Shown piece by piece: positions 1 through 5,123 of a stretch of DNA of 5,187 nucleotides. A program made the translations under genes and the position numbers. Source of the stretch: an uncultured Clostridium sp. (lineage in GTDB: Bacteria; Bacillota; Clostridia; Lachnospirales; Lachnospiraceae); assembly GCA_958349075.1 (NCBI GenBank), contig CATWBR010000335.1:1-5187 (forward strand). Reading direction: 5' to 3'. A model generated the notes under the pieces. It made no database searches, was not told the origin of the DNA, and was given only the letters and a program-made list of their open reading frames with translations. Positions within the stretch are counted from its first letter, which is position 1. The number at the start of each line of letters is the position of its first letter.

Positions 1-3
1 GTA

Positions 4-9
4 TATAAT
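4..9 (+). promoter_or_regulatory. Probable -10 box (TATAAT) for the first gene
   Basis: A perfect TATAAT hexamer lies at the very start of the window, so the matching -35 box would be outside it. If used, transcription would start near base 16 and leave a leader of about 130 nt before the ATG at 147. Only the -10 half can be seen, and the flanking sequence is AT-rich, so a chance match is possible. Confidence 0.4.
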
Positions 10-26
10 GGATATAAATAAAAGTG

Positions 27-128
27 TGTCTGTTAAGTCGGAGGCTGGGGCACTGTGGAGAAGACAGCCTCAGCCGATACTTAAAAGTGCAGACAGTATG
101 CAGTGAATCAGCCGCCATAGGGCGTCGG
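27..128 (+). promoter_or_regulatory. Structured 5' leader of the DapF-like gene
   Basis: The RNA can fold into one long hairpin. Bases 27-32 pair with 90-95, and bases 33-47 pair with 65-84 with two small right-arm bulges, giving about 21 pairs around a 17-nt loop at 48-64. A second small hairpin pairs 113-116 (CGCC) with 121-124 (GGCG) around an ATAG loop. This ends a few bases before the ribosome binding site at about 133-139. I could not match it to the lysine, T-box, cobalamin or other riboswitch consensus that I know. It may be a cis-regulatory leader or simply a structured UTR. Confidence 0.35.
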
Positions 129-146
129 AACCGGGAGGATACGTCA

Positions 147-1019
147 ATGAAGAAGGTTACATTTGAGAAATACCATTGTATGGGAAATGATTATCTCGTA
201 TATGATCCGAATAAGAACGAGCTGGAACTGAGTGAGGAGAACATCAAACTGATCTGTGACAGGAACTTTGGAGTGGGTTCGGATGGAATTCTTGCAGGCC
301 CATATCTGGATCAGGAGAAGATGTATGTAAAGATTTTGAATCCGGACGGAAGTGAAGTGCCGAAGAGCGGAAACGGCATGGGAATTTTTGCCAAATATTT
401 AAAGGATGCCGGTTACGTACAGAAGACCAGCGTTTCATGGATGACCATGAGCGGGGAAGAGAATGTGTTTTACCTTAATGAGGAGGGAACCAGGGTTAAG
501 ATATCCATGGGCCGTCCGACATTCTGGAGTGATGAGATTCCCGTAACGGGAGAACGCCGCGAGATGGTCAACCAGACCATGATGTTTGGGAAAATCCCTT
601 ATGTGACCACCTGTCTTTCCATCGGCAATCCGCACTGCGTAATCTGGATGAGTGAGATTTCCAGAGAGCAGGTCTGCAGGATCGGGGAACATTCCGAGAA
701 CGCCGACTATTTCCCTGATAAGGTAAACACACAGCTTCTCAATGTACTGGACAGGACCAATATCCAGATTGAAATCTATGAGAGAGGGGCAGGGTATACC
801 CTGGCATCCGGAAGCTGTGCCTGTGCGGCTGCCTGTGCGGCGCTCAAACTGGGGCTGGCCGACAATAATATGTATGTACATATGCCTGGCGGAGTCCTGG
901 AAGTGGAGATTAAAGAGGACGGAACCGTATACATGGTAGGCGAAGTAGGGCACGTGGGAAGTATTACACTGGGAGCCGAGCTGACCGAAAAACTGCGTGC
1001 AATGCGCGGAAAAAAATAA
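147..1019 (+). CDS. Diaminopimelate epimerase-like protein with both catalytic cysteines replaced by serine
   Basis: This 290-residue protein is a full-length member of the DapF fold family (E. coli DapF is 274 aa). The ATG at 147 is chosen because GGGAGG lies just upstream (133-138) and family homology begins there (MKKVTFEKYHCMGNDY); the frame is open back to 24, but that part looks like leader. The two cysteines that act as acid and base in DapF are both serine: Ser74 in KSGNG (usually CGNG) and Ser221 in TLASGSCACAAA (usually ACGTGACAAA). Residues expected to hold the amino acid backbone are kept: Asn14, Asn65, Asn161, Asn194, Glu212 and Arg213. The usual Arg after GNG is Gly79, and the Glu of GET is Tyr217. 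Two-cysteine racemisation is therefore unlikely. It may bind a DAP-like ligand, catalyse a different reaction, or act as a regulator. A true dapF lies about 2.1 kb downstream. The fold assignment is firm; the function is unknown. Confidence 0.9.
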   Translation: MKKVTFEKYHCMGNDYLVYDPNKNELELSEENIKLICDRNFGVGSDGILAGPYLDQEKMYVKILNPDGSEVPKSGNGMGIFAKYLKDAGYVQKTSVSWMTMSGEENVFYLNEEGTRVKISMGRPTFWSDEIPVTGERREMVNQTMMFGKIPYVTTCLSIGNPHCVIWMSEISREQVCRIGEHSENADYFPDKVNTQLLNVLDRTNIQIEIYERGAGYTLASGSCACAAACAALKLGLADNNMYVHMPGGVLEVEIKEDGTVYMVGEVGHVGSITLGAELTEKLRAMRGKK

Positions 1020-1048
1020 TTGACAGAGAAAAAACAGACTGCTATAGT
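1020..1048 (+). promoter_or_regulatory. Sigma-A promoter for the GS-like/ANTAR/dapF genes
   Basis: A perfect TTGACA -35 box (1020-1025) is followed after exactly 17 bases by TATAGT (1043-1048), one mismatch from TATAAT. The -35 begins on the base after the stop codon of the DapF-like gene. The predicted start site is near 1055, giving a leader of about 118 nt before the GS-like gene. This is the best promoter match in the window. Confidence 0.75.
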
Positions 1049-1060
1049 TTAAGCAGGTCG

Positions 1061-1090
1061 GGGAGCTGTGCCGAAACCGGTACGGCTCCC
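1061..1090 (+). terminator. Leader hairpin, possible attenuator or weak terminator
   Basis: GGGAGCTGTGCC (1061-1072) pairs with GGTACGGCTCCC (1079-1090), a 12-bp stem with two GU pairs and a six-base GAAACC loop. It is followed by CCCTTTGACGTATTTT, a poor and interrupted T-tract. It sits only a few bases into the RNA predicted from the 1020-1048 promoter, so it may attenuate that transcript. It could also end transcripts arriving from the DapF-like gene. Termination strength looks weak by eye. Confidence 0.45.
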
Positions 1091-1118
1091 TTTGACGTAT
1101 TTTGGAAAGCGGTGTGGG

Positions 1119-1157
1119 ACGTGCAGGGAAGTTACTTTTGTTCGCGCCCTGCATCGT
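1119..1157 (+). promoter_or_regulatory. Hairpin just upstream of the GS-like ribosome binding site
   Basis: ACGTGCAGGG (1119-1128) pairs with CCCTGCATCGT (1147-1157), ten pairs with T1154 bulged, around an 18-nt loop. Its 3' arm ends three bases before the ribosome binding site AAGGAG (1160-1165) of the GS-like gene. Its position makes it a candidate for translational or antitermination control. I saw no clear pair of hexaloop hairpins with A1 and G4, the known ANTAR target form. Confidence 0.4.
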
Positions 1158-1173
1158 ATAAGGAGAAATAAGT

Positions 1174-2478
1174 ATGGATGAAGAAAAAAGAGACGGATGT
1201 TTTTTAGATGAAGAAGCCGATTTAATTAAGCTGCAGTTTACGGATCTATTCGGCCGGCTCAAGATGGTGGAGATGACCCGCGGACAGGCAGGAAAGGCGG
1301 CTGCTGACGGTTATCCAATCAACCGTTTTGCTCTGGGCGGCCTGAGGGAAGAAGGAGCGGTTCTTCCATTTCCCTCCGGTCAGCAGGACAGAGCGGAGAA
1401 TACCGGACTTTACCTGAAACCGGATATGGCTACCTGTCAGATTCTCCCCTGGGATTCGGGACAGGAGAATGTGGCGGGTATCATCTGCGACATCACAAAC
1501 TACGACGGCAGTCCGTCCCCGATTGATACCAGGAGCCTTTTGAAAGAGACGGTTGAAAGAGCCGAGCGGCTGGGACTCAGACTTTACTTTGATTTTCAAT
1601 GTGAGTTTTATTTGTTTCATACGGATGATGAGGGGAGGCCGACGACGGTCACCCATGAGGTTGCCGGTTATTATGATGCGGGGCCGATTGACCTGGCAGA
1701 AAGTGTCCGGCGTGACATTATGCTCAGCCTTTCGGAGGCAGGTATGGAGGTGGAGAGCAGCCATCACGGAACGACTCCGGGACAGCACTGTTTTCTGCTC
1801 CCCGTACGGTATGGTGTGGAAGCCGCAGACTACCTTCAGACATTTAAGACGGCAGTGAAGAGAATTGCAAAACGCCACGGACTGCATGCGGCCTTTATGC
1901 CGAAGCCGAATATGGACGGAGACGGTTCCGGTCTCCATACAGGGATTGTAATCCGCGATAAAAATGGCAATACTGATAAAGAAACGGCCATGTACTTCCG
2001 CTGTGGTATATTAAAACATTTACGGGACATGATGATATTTACCAACCCTTTAATCAATTCATATAAACGTCTGGCCGCGGAGAAATGTAACGCAGTCCAG
2101 CCCGAATTCCCGGCGACTGTCTGGGAGGAGGAAAACGGCAAGGCCGTGCGTTATACGGAGGCTCGGAACGGGACGGTAAGCATCACGGCGCTCTTTCCCG
2201 ATCCGTCAGCCAACCCTTATCTTGTCCTGGCTGCGCTTGCGGCCGCAGGGCTTGATGGAGTTGAGAAAAAGATGCGGACATCGAAATGCGATGAAAACCC
2301 GCAATTTCCGGAGACGCTGGGCGTGGTTCTCAGAGAACTGGACGCAAATACATTTGCCAAAGCAGCGTTTGGGGAAACGCTCTGCGGGATGTACAGGGAG
2401 GGCAAGAAGGAGGAATGGGACCGTTTCTGTTCCTTTGTGACCGACTGGGAGATTCAGGAATACCTTTACCGCTGCTAA
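1174..2478 (+). CDS. Type I glutamine synthetase homologue with a degenerate active site
   Basis: The protein has 434 residues, close to B. subtilis GlnA (444), and aligns along its whole length: N-terminal beta-grasp (about 15-110) and catalytic domain (about 115-434). The ATG is preceded by AAGGAG at 1160-1165. GS makes glutamine from glutamate, ammonia and ATP, but most key residues are lost here. By comparison with B. subtilis GlnA as I remember it, the metal-binding Glu of EPE is Gln142 (the second, Glu144, is kept), Glu of HHE is Gly199, Glu of QHE is Cys206, Glu of VEVR is Thr338 and its Arg is Leu340. The flap Glu of PGYE is Cys305, and the ammonium-site DGSS motif is absent. His255 (GSGLH), Arg299 (NSYKRL) and FPDPSANPYL are kept. 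Ordinary GS activity is unlikely. It may be a regulatory or sensor pseudoenzyme, or have new chemistry. It precedes an ANTAR regulator, as glnA does in clostridial glnA-nitR loci. Confidence 0.9.
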   Translation: MDEEKRDGCFLDEEADLIKLQFTDLFGRLKMVEMTRGQAGKAAADGYPINRFALGGLREEGAVLPFPSGQQDRAENTGLYLKPDMATCQILPWDSGQENVAGIICDITNYDGSPSPIDTRSLLKETVERAERLGLRLYFDFQCEFYLFHTDDEGRPTTVTHEVAGYYDAGPIDLAESVRRDIMLSLSEAGMEVESSHHGTTPGQHCFLLPVRYGVEAADYLQTFKTAVKRIAKRHGLHAAFMPKPNMDGDGSGLHTGIVIRDKNGNTDKETAMYFRCGILKHLRDMMIFTNPLINSYKRLAAEKCNAVQPEFPATVWEEENGKAVRYTEARNGTVSITALFPDPSANPYLVLAALAAAGLDGVEKKMRTSKCDENPQFPETLGVVLRELDANTFAKAAFGETLCGMYREGKKEEWDRFCSFVTDWEIQEYLYRC

Positions 2479-2559
2479 ACGCGGTGTAAATGAGGACTTT
2501 TATCGCAGCAGGAGACCGGGGACACAGGGGGCGGCATGAAAACAGCGAGGTGAAACTGT

Positions 2560-3108
2560 GTGATCAACGTCATAGTGGCATTTTCCAGGCCGGAAGATGG
2601 AAGAAATATTAAAAATATACTGATAAAAAACGGACTGCAGGTGACGGCGTCCTGCACATCCGGTTCCCAGGTCCTCGCTCAGGCGGACGATCTGCAGAGC
2701 GGGATTGTGATCAGCGGTTTCAGGTTCGGCGATATGACCTGCCGCCAGCTCGCCCGTCAGCTTCCGCCCGGGTTTGACATGCTCCTGATCGCCTCACCCG
2801 TCCGGTGGAGCGGTGAAAATATGGGTGAGATTGTATGTCTGCCCGCCCCATTTAAAATGTGTGACCTGATGTCCACGGTGCGCATGATAGAGCGGATGCA
2901 GACGGAGAAGCGGAAGCAGAAAAAAAGCCGTCTGCCCATGAGAAATGAGGATGACAGAAAAGCCATTGACCAGGCGAAGGGACTCCTGATAAGCCGCAAC
3001 AGCATGTCGGAGCCGGAGGCGCACAAATACCTGCAGAAATGCAGCATGGACAGCGGAACAGGGATTGCGGAGGCAGCCAGGATGGTACTGAGCCTTTACA
3101 AAGGATGA
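2560..3108 (+). CDS. ANTAR-domain RNA-binding antiterminator with pseudo-receiver domain (NitR-like)
   Basis: This 182-residue protein has a receiver-like domain (about 1-105), a charged helical linker (about 105-128) and a C-terminal ANTAR domain (about 129-180). The ANTAR signature is clear: R133, QAKGLL (138-143) and EPEAHKYL (151-158). ANTAR domains bind paired RNA hairpins and prevent transcription termination. The receiver lacks phosphorylation residues: the acidic pair after the first strand is Ala7/Phe8, the phospho-acceptor position is Gly53 (IVISG), and the Lys of KPF is Ala96 (PAPF); Ser79 remains. It should therefore respond to something other than a phosphoryl group, such as a partner protein or ligand. 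The start is GTG at 2560, with GAGGTGA six bases upstream (2547-2553). It follows the GS-like gene by 81 bp, as nitR follows glnA in solventogenic clostridia. Its target may be its own operon leader, but this is inference. Confidence 0.88.
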   Translation: MINVIVAFSRPEDGRNIKNILIKNGLQVTASCTSGSQVLAQADDLQSGIVISGFRFGDMTCRQLARQLPPGFDMLLIASPVRWSGENMGEIVCLPAPFKMCDLMSTVRMIERMQTEKRKQKKSRLPMRNEDDRKAIDQAKGLLISRNSMSEPEAHKYLQKCSMDSGTGIAEAARMVLSLYKG

Positions 3109-3111
3109 ATT

Positions 3112-3143
3112 GATTCGGCGTTTCACAGGATACGCGAAGAATC
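3112..3143 (+). promoter_or_regulatory. Small imperfect hairpin before dapF
   Basis: GATTC (3112-3116) pairs with GAATC (3139-3143), and GCG (3118-3120) pairs with CGC (3133-3135), in the 47-bp gap between the ANTAR gene and dapF. There is no T-tract, so it is not a terminator. It ends one base before the CAGGGAGG ribosome binding site region. It may be incidental; the genes still look co-transcribed. Confidence 0.2.
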
Positions 3144-3155
3144 AGGGAGGATAAT

Positions 3156-3968
3156 ATGAAATTTACAAAGATGCAGGGAATCGGAAATGACTATGTATAT
3201 GTGAACTGTTTCGAGGAGAAGGTGGAGGATGCGTCCGGGCTGGCGGCTGCGGTCAGCGACCGCCATTTCGGAATCGGTTCTGACGGCCTGATTCTTATAA
3301 AACCATCGGAGGTGGCGGACTGCCAGATGGATATGTACAACCTGGACGGCACCAGAGGCGCCATGTGCGGCAACGGAGTCCGCTGCGTGGGAAAATATGC
3401 CTATGATCATCATATCGTAGACAGGCCCCAAATCAGCGTTGAGACGGCGTCCGGGATTAAATACCTCGATATGAAGGTGGAGGACGGGAAGGTGACGGCC
3501 GTTACAGTGGATATGGGAAAACCGGTTCAGACATCGGAACTGTTTGAAGAGATAGAAGTGGACGGGAAAAAATACCATTTCATCGGTGTTTCCATGGGGA
3601 ACCCCCACGCCGTTCTGTTCGAAAATGAATTCGGCGGGCCGATTGAACAACTGGATTTGGAGAAAATGGGCCCCGGCTTTGAACATCACGGTAAGTTTCC
3701 GGACAGGACCAACACGGAGTTCATCAGGGTGATTGACAGAAAACATATCAAGATGCGCGTCTGGGAGCGCGGCTCCGGTGAGACGATGGCTTGTGGGACC
3801 GGCGCCTGTGCTGCTGCAGTGGCCGCCATTCTGGCCGGATACGCGGACGACACGGTGGAAGTGGAGCTTTTAGGCGGCTGCCTTACAATTACATGGGACC
3901 GCGAAAAGGATACCGTTTATATGACGGGACCGGCCGTGGAAGTATTTAACGGCGAATATACAAAATAA
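3156..3968 (+). CDS. dapF: Diaminopimelate epimerase
   Basis: DapF interconverts LL- and meso-diaminopimelate in the cytoplasm, without cofactor, using two cysteines. meso-DAP feeds lysine synthesis and peptidoglycan cross-links. The 270-residue length fits the family (E. coli 274). Both catalytic cysteines are present: Cys71 in MCGNGVRC and Cys213 in ETMACGTGACAAA. Substrate-binding residues are also in place: Asn11 (GNDY), Asn62 (NLDG), Asn149 (GNPHA), Asn186 (RTNTE), Glu204 and Arg205 (ERGSGET). The ATG at 3156 has GGGAGG five bases upstream (3145-3150). It lies 47 bp after the ANTAR gene with no terminator between, so it is probably expressed from the promoter at 1020. That would place a housekeeping cell-wall gene under the leader and regulator upstream. 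It is the functional counterpart of the Ser/Ser paralogue at 147-1019. Confidence 0.97.
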   Translation: MKFTKMQGIGNDYVYVNCFEEKVEDASGLAAAVSDRHFGIGSDGLILIKPSEVADCQMDMYNLDGTRGAMCGNGVRCVGKYAYDHHIVDRPQISVETASGIKYLDMKVEDGKVTAVTVDMGKPVQTSELFEEIEVDGKKYHFIGVSMGNPHAVLFENEFGGPIEQLDLEKMGPGFEHHGKFPDRTNTEFIRVIDRKHIKMRVWERGSGETMACGTGACAAAVAAILAGYADDTVEVELLGGCLTITWDREKDTVYMTGPAVEVFNGEYTK

Positions 3969-4030
3969 CGGCGGCTGCGAGATTTCCATAACGGTTTTTC
4001 AGTTATAAAAGCAGGAATAAGGCAACTTTT

Positions 4031-4077
4031 AACTCTTTTCACATACTTTAATAGTACAAAGGTATGTGAGAGGAGTT
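4031..4077 (+). terminator. 19-bp hairpin with T-tract, enclosing the amidase ribosome binding site
   Basis: AACTCTTTTCACATACTTT (4031-4049) pairs with 4059-4077 over 19 continuous pairs, including a few GU pairs, around a nine-base loop AATAGTACA. A T-rich run (TTTCTTTT, to 4085) follows, so it has the form of an intrinsic terminator for the dapF operon. The 3' arm contains AGAGGAG (4069-4075), the ribosome binding site of the amidase, so a read-through RNA would have that site locked in the stem. Confidence 0.65.
4042..4050 (+). promoter_or_regulatory. Possible sigma-K-type -10 element (CATACTTTA) for the amidase
   Basis: CATACTTTA fits the sigma-K -10 form CATAnnnTA that I know from Bacillus. 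An AAC (4024-4026) lies roughly where a weak AC-type -35 might be, but the spacing is slightly short. A start near 4057 would give an RNA lacking the 5' arm of the hairpin, so the ribosome binding site would be free. The motif is short and could be chance; the support is that CwlC-like amidases are mother-cell late-sporulation genes. Confidence 0.3.
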
Positions 4078-4083
4078 TTTCTT

Positions 4084-4866
4084 TTGGATATAAGAAAGAG
4101 AGTGGTTATAGATGCCGGTCACGGCGGTGAATACGATCCGGGAGCAGTTTTCGAAGGAAGACAGGAGAAGGACGACAATCTGAGACTGGCGCTGGCCGTC
4201 GGGGATATACTGGCAAATAACGGTGTCGAAGTAATTTTCACAAGGGTCACGGATGTATACGATTCACCTTATGAAAAAGCAGATATGGCAAACGCGTCCG
4301 ATGCGGACTTTTTCGTTTCCCTCCACAGAAATGCAGCCGCAGAGCCGGGAACAGGCTCCGGCACAATGACGCTGGTGTACAGAGAAGAAGGACTTGCCGA
4401 AGAACTGGCCTCTTCCATCAACAGGGAACTGGCCAAAACGGGATTTACGGATCTGGGAATCTTTGAAAGACCCGGTCTGGTTGTCCTTCGCAGAACGGAT
4501 ATACCGGCTGTGCTTGTAGAGGCGGGATTTATCGATAACCCTGAGGATAATGAAAGGTTTGATGCACAGTTCGATGAGATCGCCAATGCGATTGCCACCG
4601 GAATAATAAATGTGATCAGACAGCAGGAAAAGGAAGAGCAATTCTACATGATCCAGACGGGCGCCTACCGCATCCGTTCCCTGGCCGAGCAGCAGCTTGA
4701 AGAACTGAAATCAGAAGGATTTCCGGCATATCTGGTATCCGAGGATGGGCTTTATAAAGTCAGAGTCGGAGCCTTTAGCGACATTGACAATGCTGCAAAA
4801 ATGGAACAGGAACTGAGGGAAATGGGATTCCCGACGGTAATGCTTCATGGACCGGCAGTGAATTAG
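4084..4866 (+). CDS. N-acetylmuramoyl-L-alanine amidase with C-terminal SPOR domain (CwlC-like)
   Basis: The enzyme cuts the amide bond between N-acetylmuramic acid and L-alanine in peptidoglycan. From a TTG start it has 260 residues: a zinc amidase domain (Amidase_3, about 5-180) and a SPOR domain (about 187-255; FYMIQTGAY and YKVRVGAF at the strands), which binds glycan lacking stem peptides. The zinc ligands His13 (DAGHGG), Glu28 and His81 (SLHRN) and the catalytic Glu146 (LVEAGFI) are present, so it should be active. TTG at 4084 is chosen because AGAGGAG (4069-4075) sits eight bases upstream; a GTG at 4066 in the same frame has poor support. There is no signal peptide or membrane segment. 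Size, layout and lack of a signal match B. subtilis CwlC, a mother-cell lysis amidase of late sporulation, which is the likeliest role. It is probably transcribed separately from dapF. Confidence 0.93.
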   Translation: MDIRKRVVIDAGHGGEYDPGAVFEGRQEKDDNLRLALAVGDILANNGVEVIFTRVTDVYDSPYEKADMANASDADFFVSLHRNAAAEPGTGSGTMTLVYREEGLAEELASSINRELAKTGFTDLGIFERPGLVVLRRTDIPAVLVEAGFIDNPEDNERFDAQFDEIANAIATGIINVIRQQEKEEQFYMIQTGAYRIRSLAEQQLEELKSEGFPAYLVSEDGLYKVRVGAFSDIDNAAKMEQELREMGFPTVMLHGPAVN

Positions 4867-4894
4867 AAACTGCCTGTGTATCCCTGCTTTTTTT
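4854..4894 (+). terminator. Weak terminator candidate at the amidase stop codon
   Basis: GGCAGT (4854-4859) pairs with ACTGCC (4869-4874) across the stop codon, with a nine-base loop. A run of seven T's occurs at 4888-4894, but 13 bases after the stem rather than directly after it. The geometry is poor for an intrinsic terminator; the hairpin at 4996 is a better candidate. Confidence 0.25.
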
Positions 4895-4940
4895 ATTATT
4901 GAACTCTGCTTTTGGTGATTTGGCTATTGTGAATTGAATG

Positions 4941-4967
4941 CGGGAACTTCCGATGTTCGGATTCCCG
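4941..4967 (+). repeat. Inverted repeat in the intergenic region
   Basis: CGGGAA (4941-4946) pairs with TTCCCG (4962-4967), and TCCGA (4949-4953) pairs with TCGGA (4957-4961), giving an 11-bp stem with two bulged bases and a three-base loop. T-rich sequence follows (ATTTTAGTTGTTTTT, 4975-4988) but not directly, so it may be a backup terminator or a protein-binding palindrome. Confidence 0.4.
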
Positions 4968-4995
4968 GTAAGGATTTTAGTTGTTTTTGGTCTGC

Positions 4996-5025
4996 GCCCT
5001 CCTGTGTGCAACAGGGGGGCTTTTT
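4996..5025 (+). terminator. Intrinsic terminator downstream of the amidase
   Basis: GCCCTCCTGT (4996-5005) pairs with ACAGGGGGGC (5011-5020): ten pairs with one GU, a five-base loop GTGCA, then five T's (5021-5025). This is a standard strong intrinsic terminator reading on the + strand. It most likely ends the amidase transcript, 130 bp past its stop codon. Confidence 0.85.
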
Positions 5026-5091
5026 GAAGTTGGGGAAATGGGAGGATTTATGGGAATGCCGTTACCGGTGCGATCGACTTTCGGGATGTGA

Positions 5092-5120
5092 TTGAAGAGG
5101 GAGGCAAGGTGTAGTATGAT
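5092..5120 (+). promoter_or_regulatory. Sigma-A promoter candidate before the octamer repeats
   Basis: TTGAAG (5092-5097) and TATGAT (5115-5120) are separated by exactly 17 bases; they match the consensus at 4/6 and 5/6. The predicted start, near 5127, is at the beginning of the tandem repeat, so the repeat would form the first part of the RNA. A gene beyond the window edge would be the target. The rest of 4867-5187 contains no convincing gene. Confidence 0.5.
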
Positions 5121-5123
5121 GGA

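Noticed and set aside
24..146. Upstream extension of the DapF-like reading frame from an ATG at 24
   Set aside because: These 41 codons have no family similarity, overlap a structured leader, and the internal ATG at 147 has a good ribosome binding site and starts exactly where DapF homology begins.
1037..1059. Possible ANTAR target hairpin with an ATAGTT loop (A1, G4)
   Set aside because: The loop does not close as a hexaloop, no partner hairpin is present, and the bases overlap the -10 box, so most would lie upstream of the transcript start.
435..1262. Long minus-strand open frame opposite the DapF-like gene
   Set aside because: It is a shadow of a clearly conserved + strand gene, crosses the intergenic promoter region and shows no recognisable domain.
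2490..2612. 40-codon frame from an ATG at 2490 between the GS-like and ANTAR genes
   Set aside because: It has no good ribosome binding site, overlaps the start of the ANTAR gene and has no recognisable composition or motif.
4004..4009. TATAAA as a -10 box for the amidase
   Set aside because: No acceptable -35 box lies 16-18 bases upstream, and a start here would place the transcript through the full hairpin that masks the ribosome binding site.
5050..5091. 13-codon frame MGMPLPVRSTFGM after a GGGAGG
   Set aside because: The ribosome binding site is close to the ATG (four bases), but the frame lies after the terminator and before the next promoter, with no supporting transcript or similarity; probably chance.
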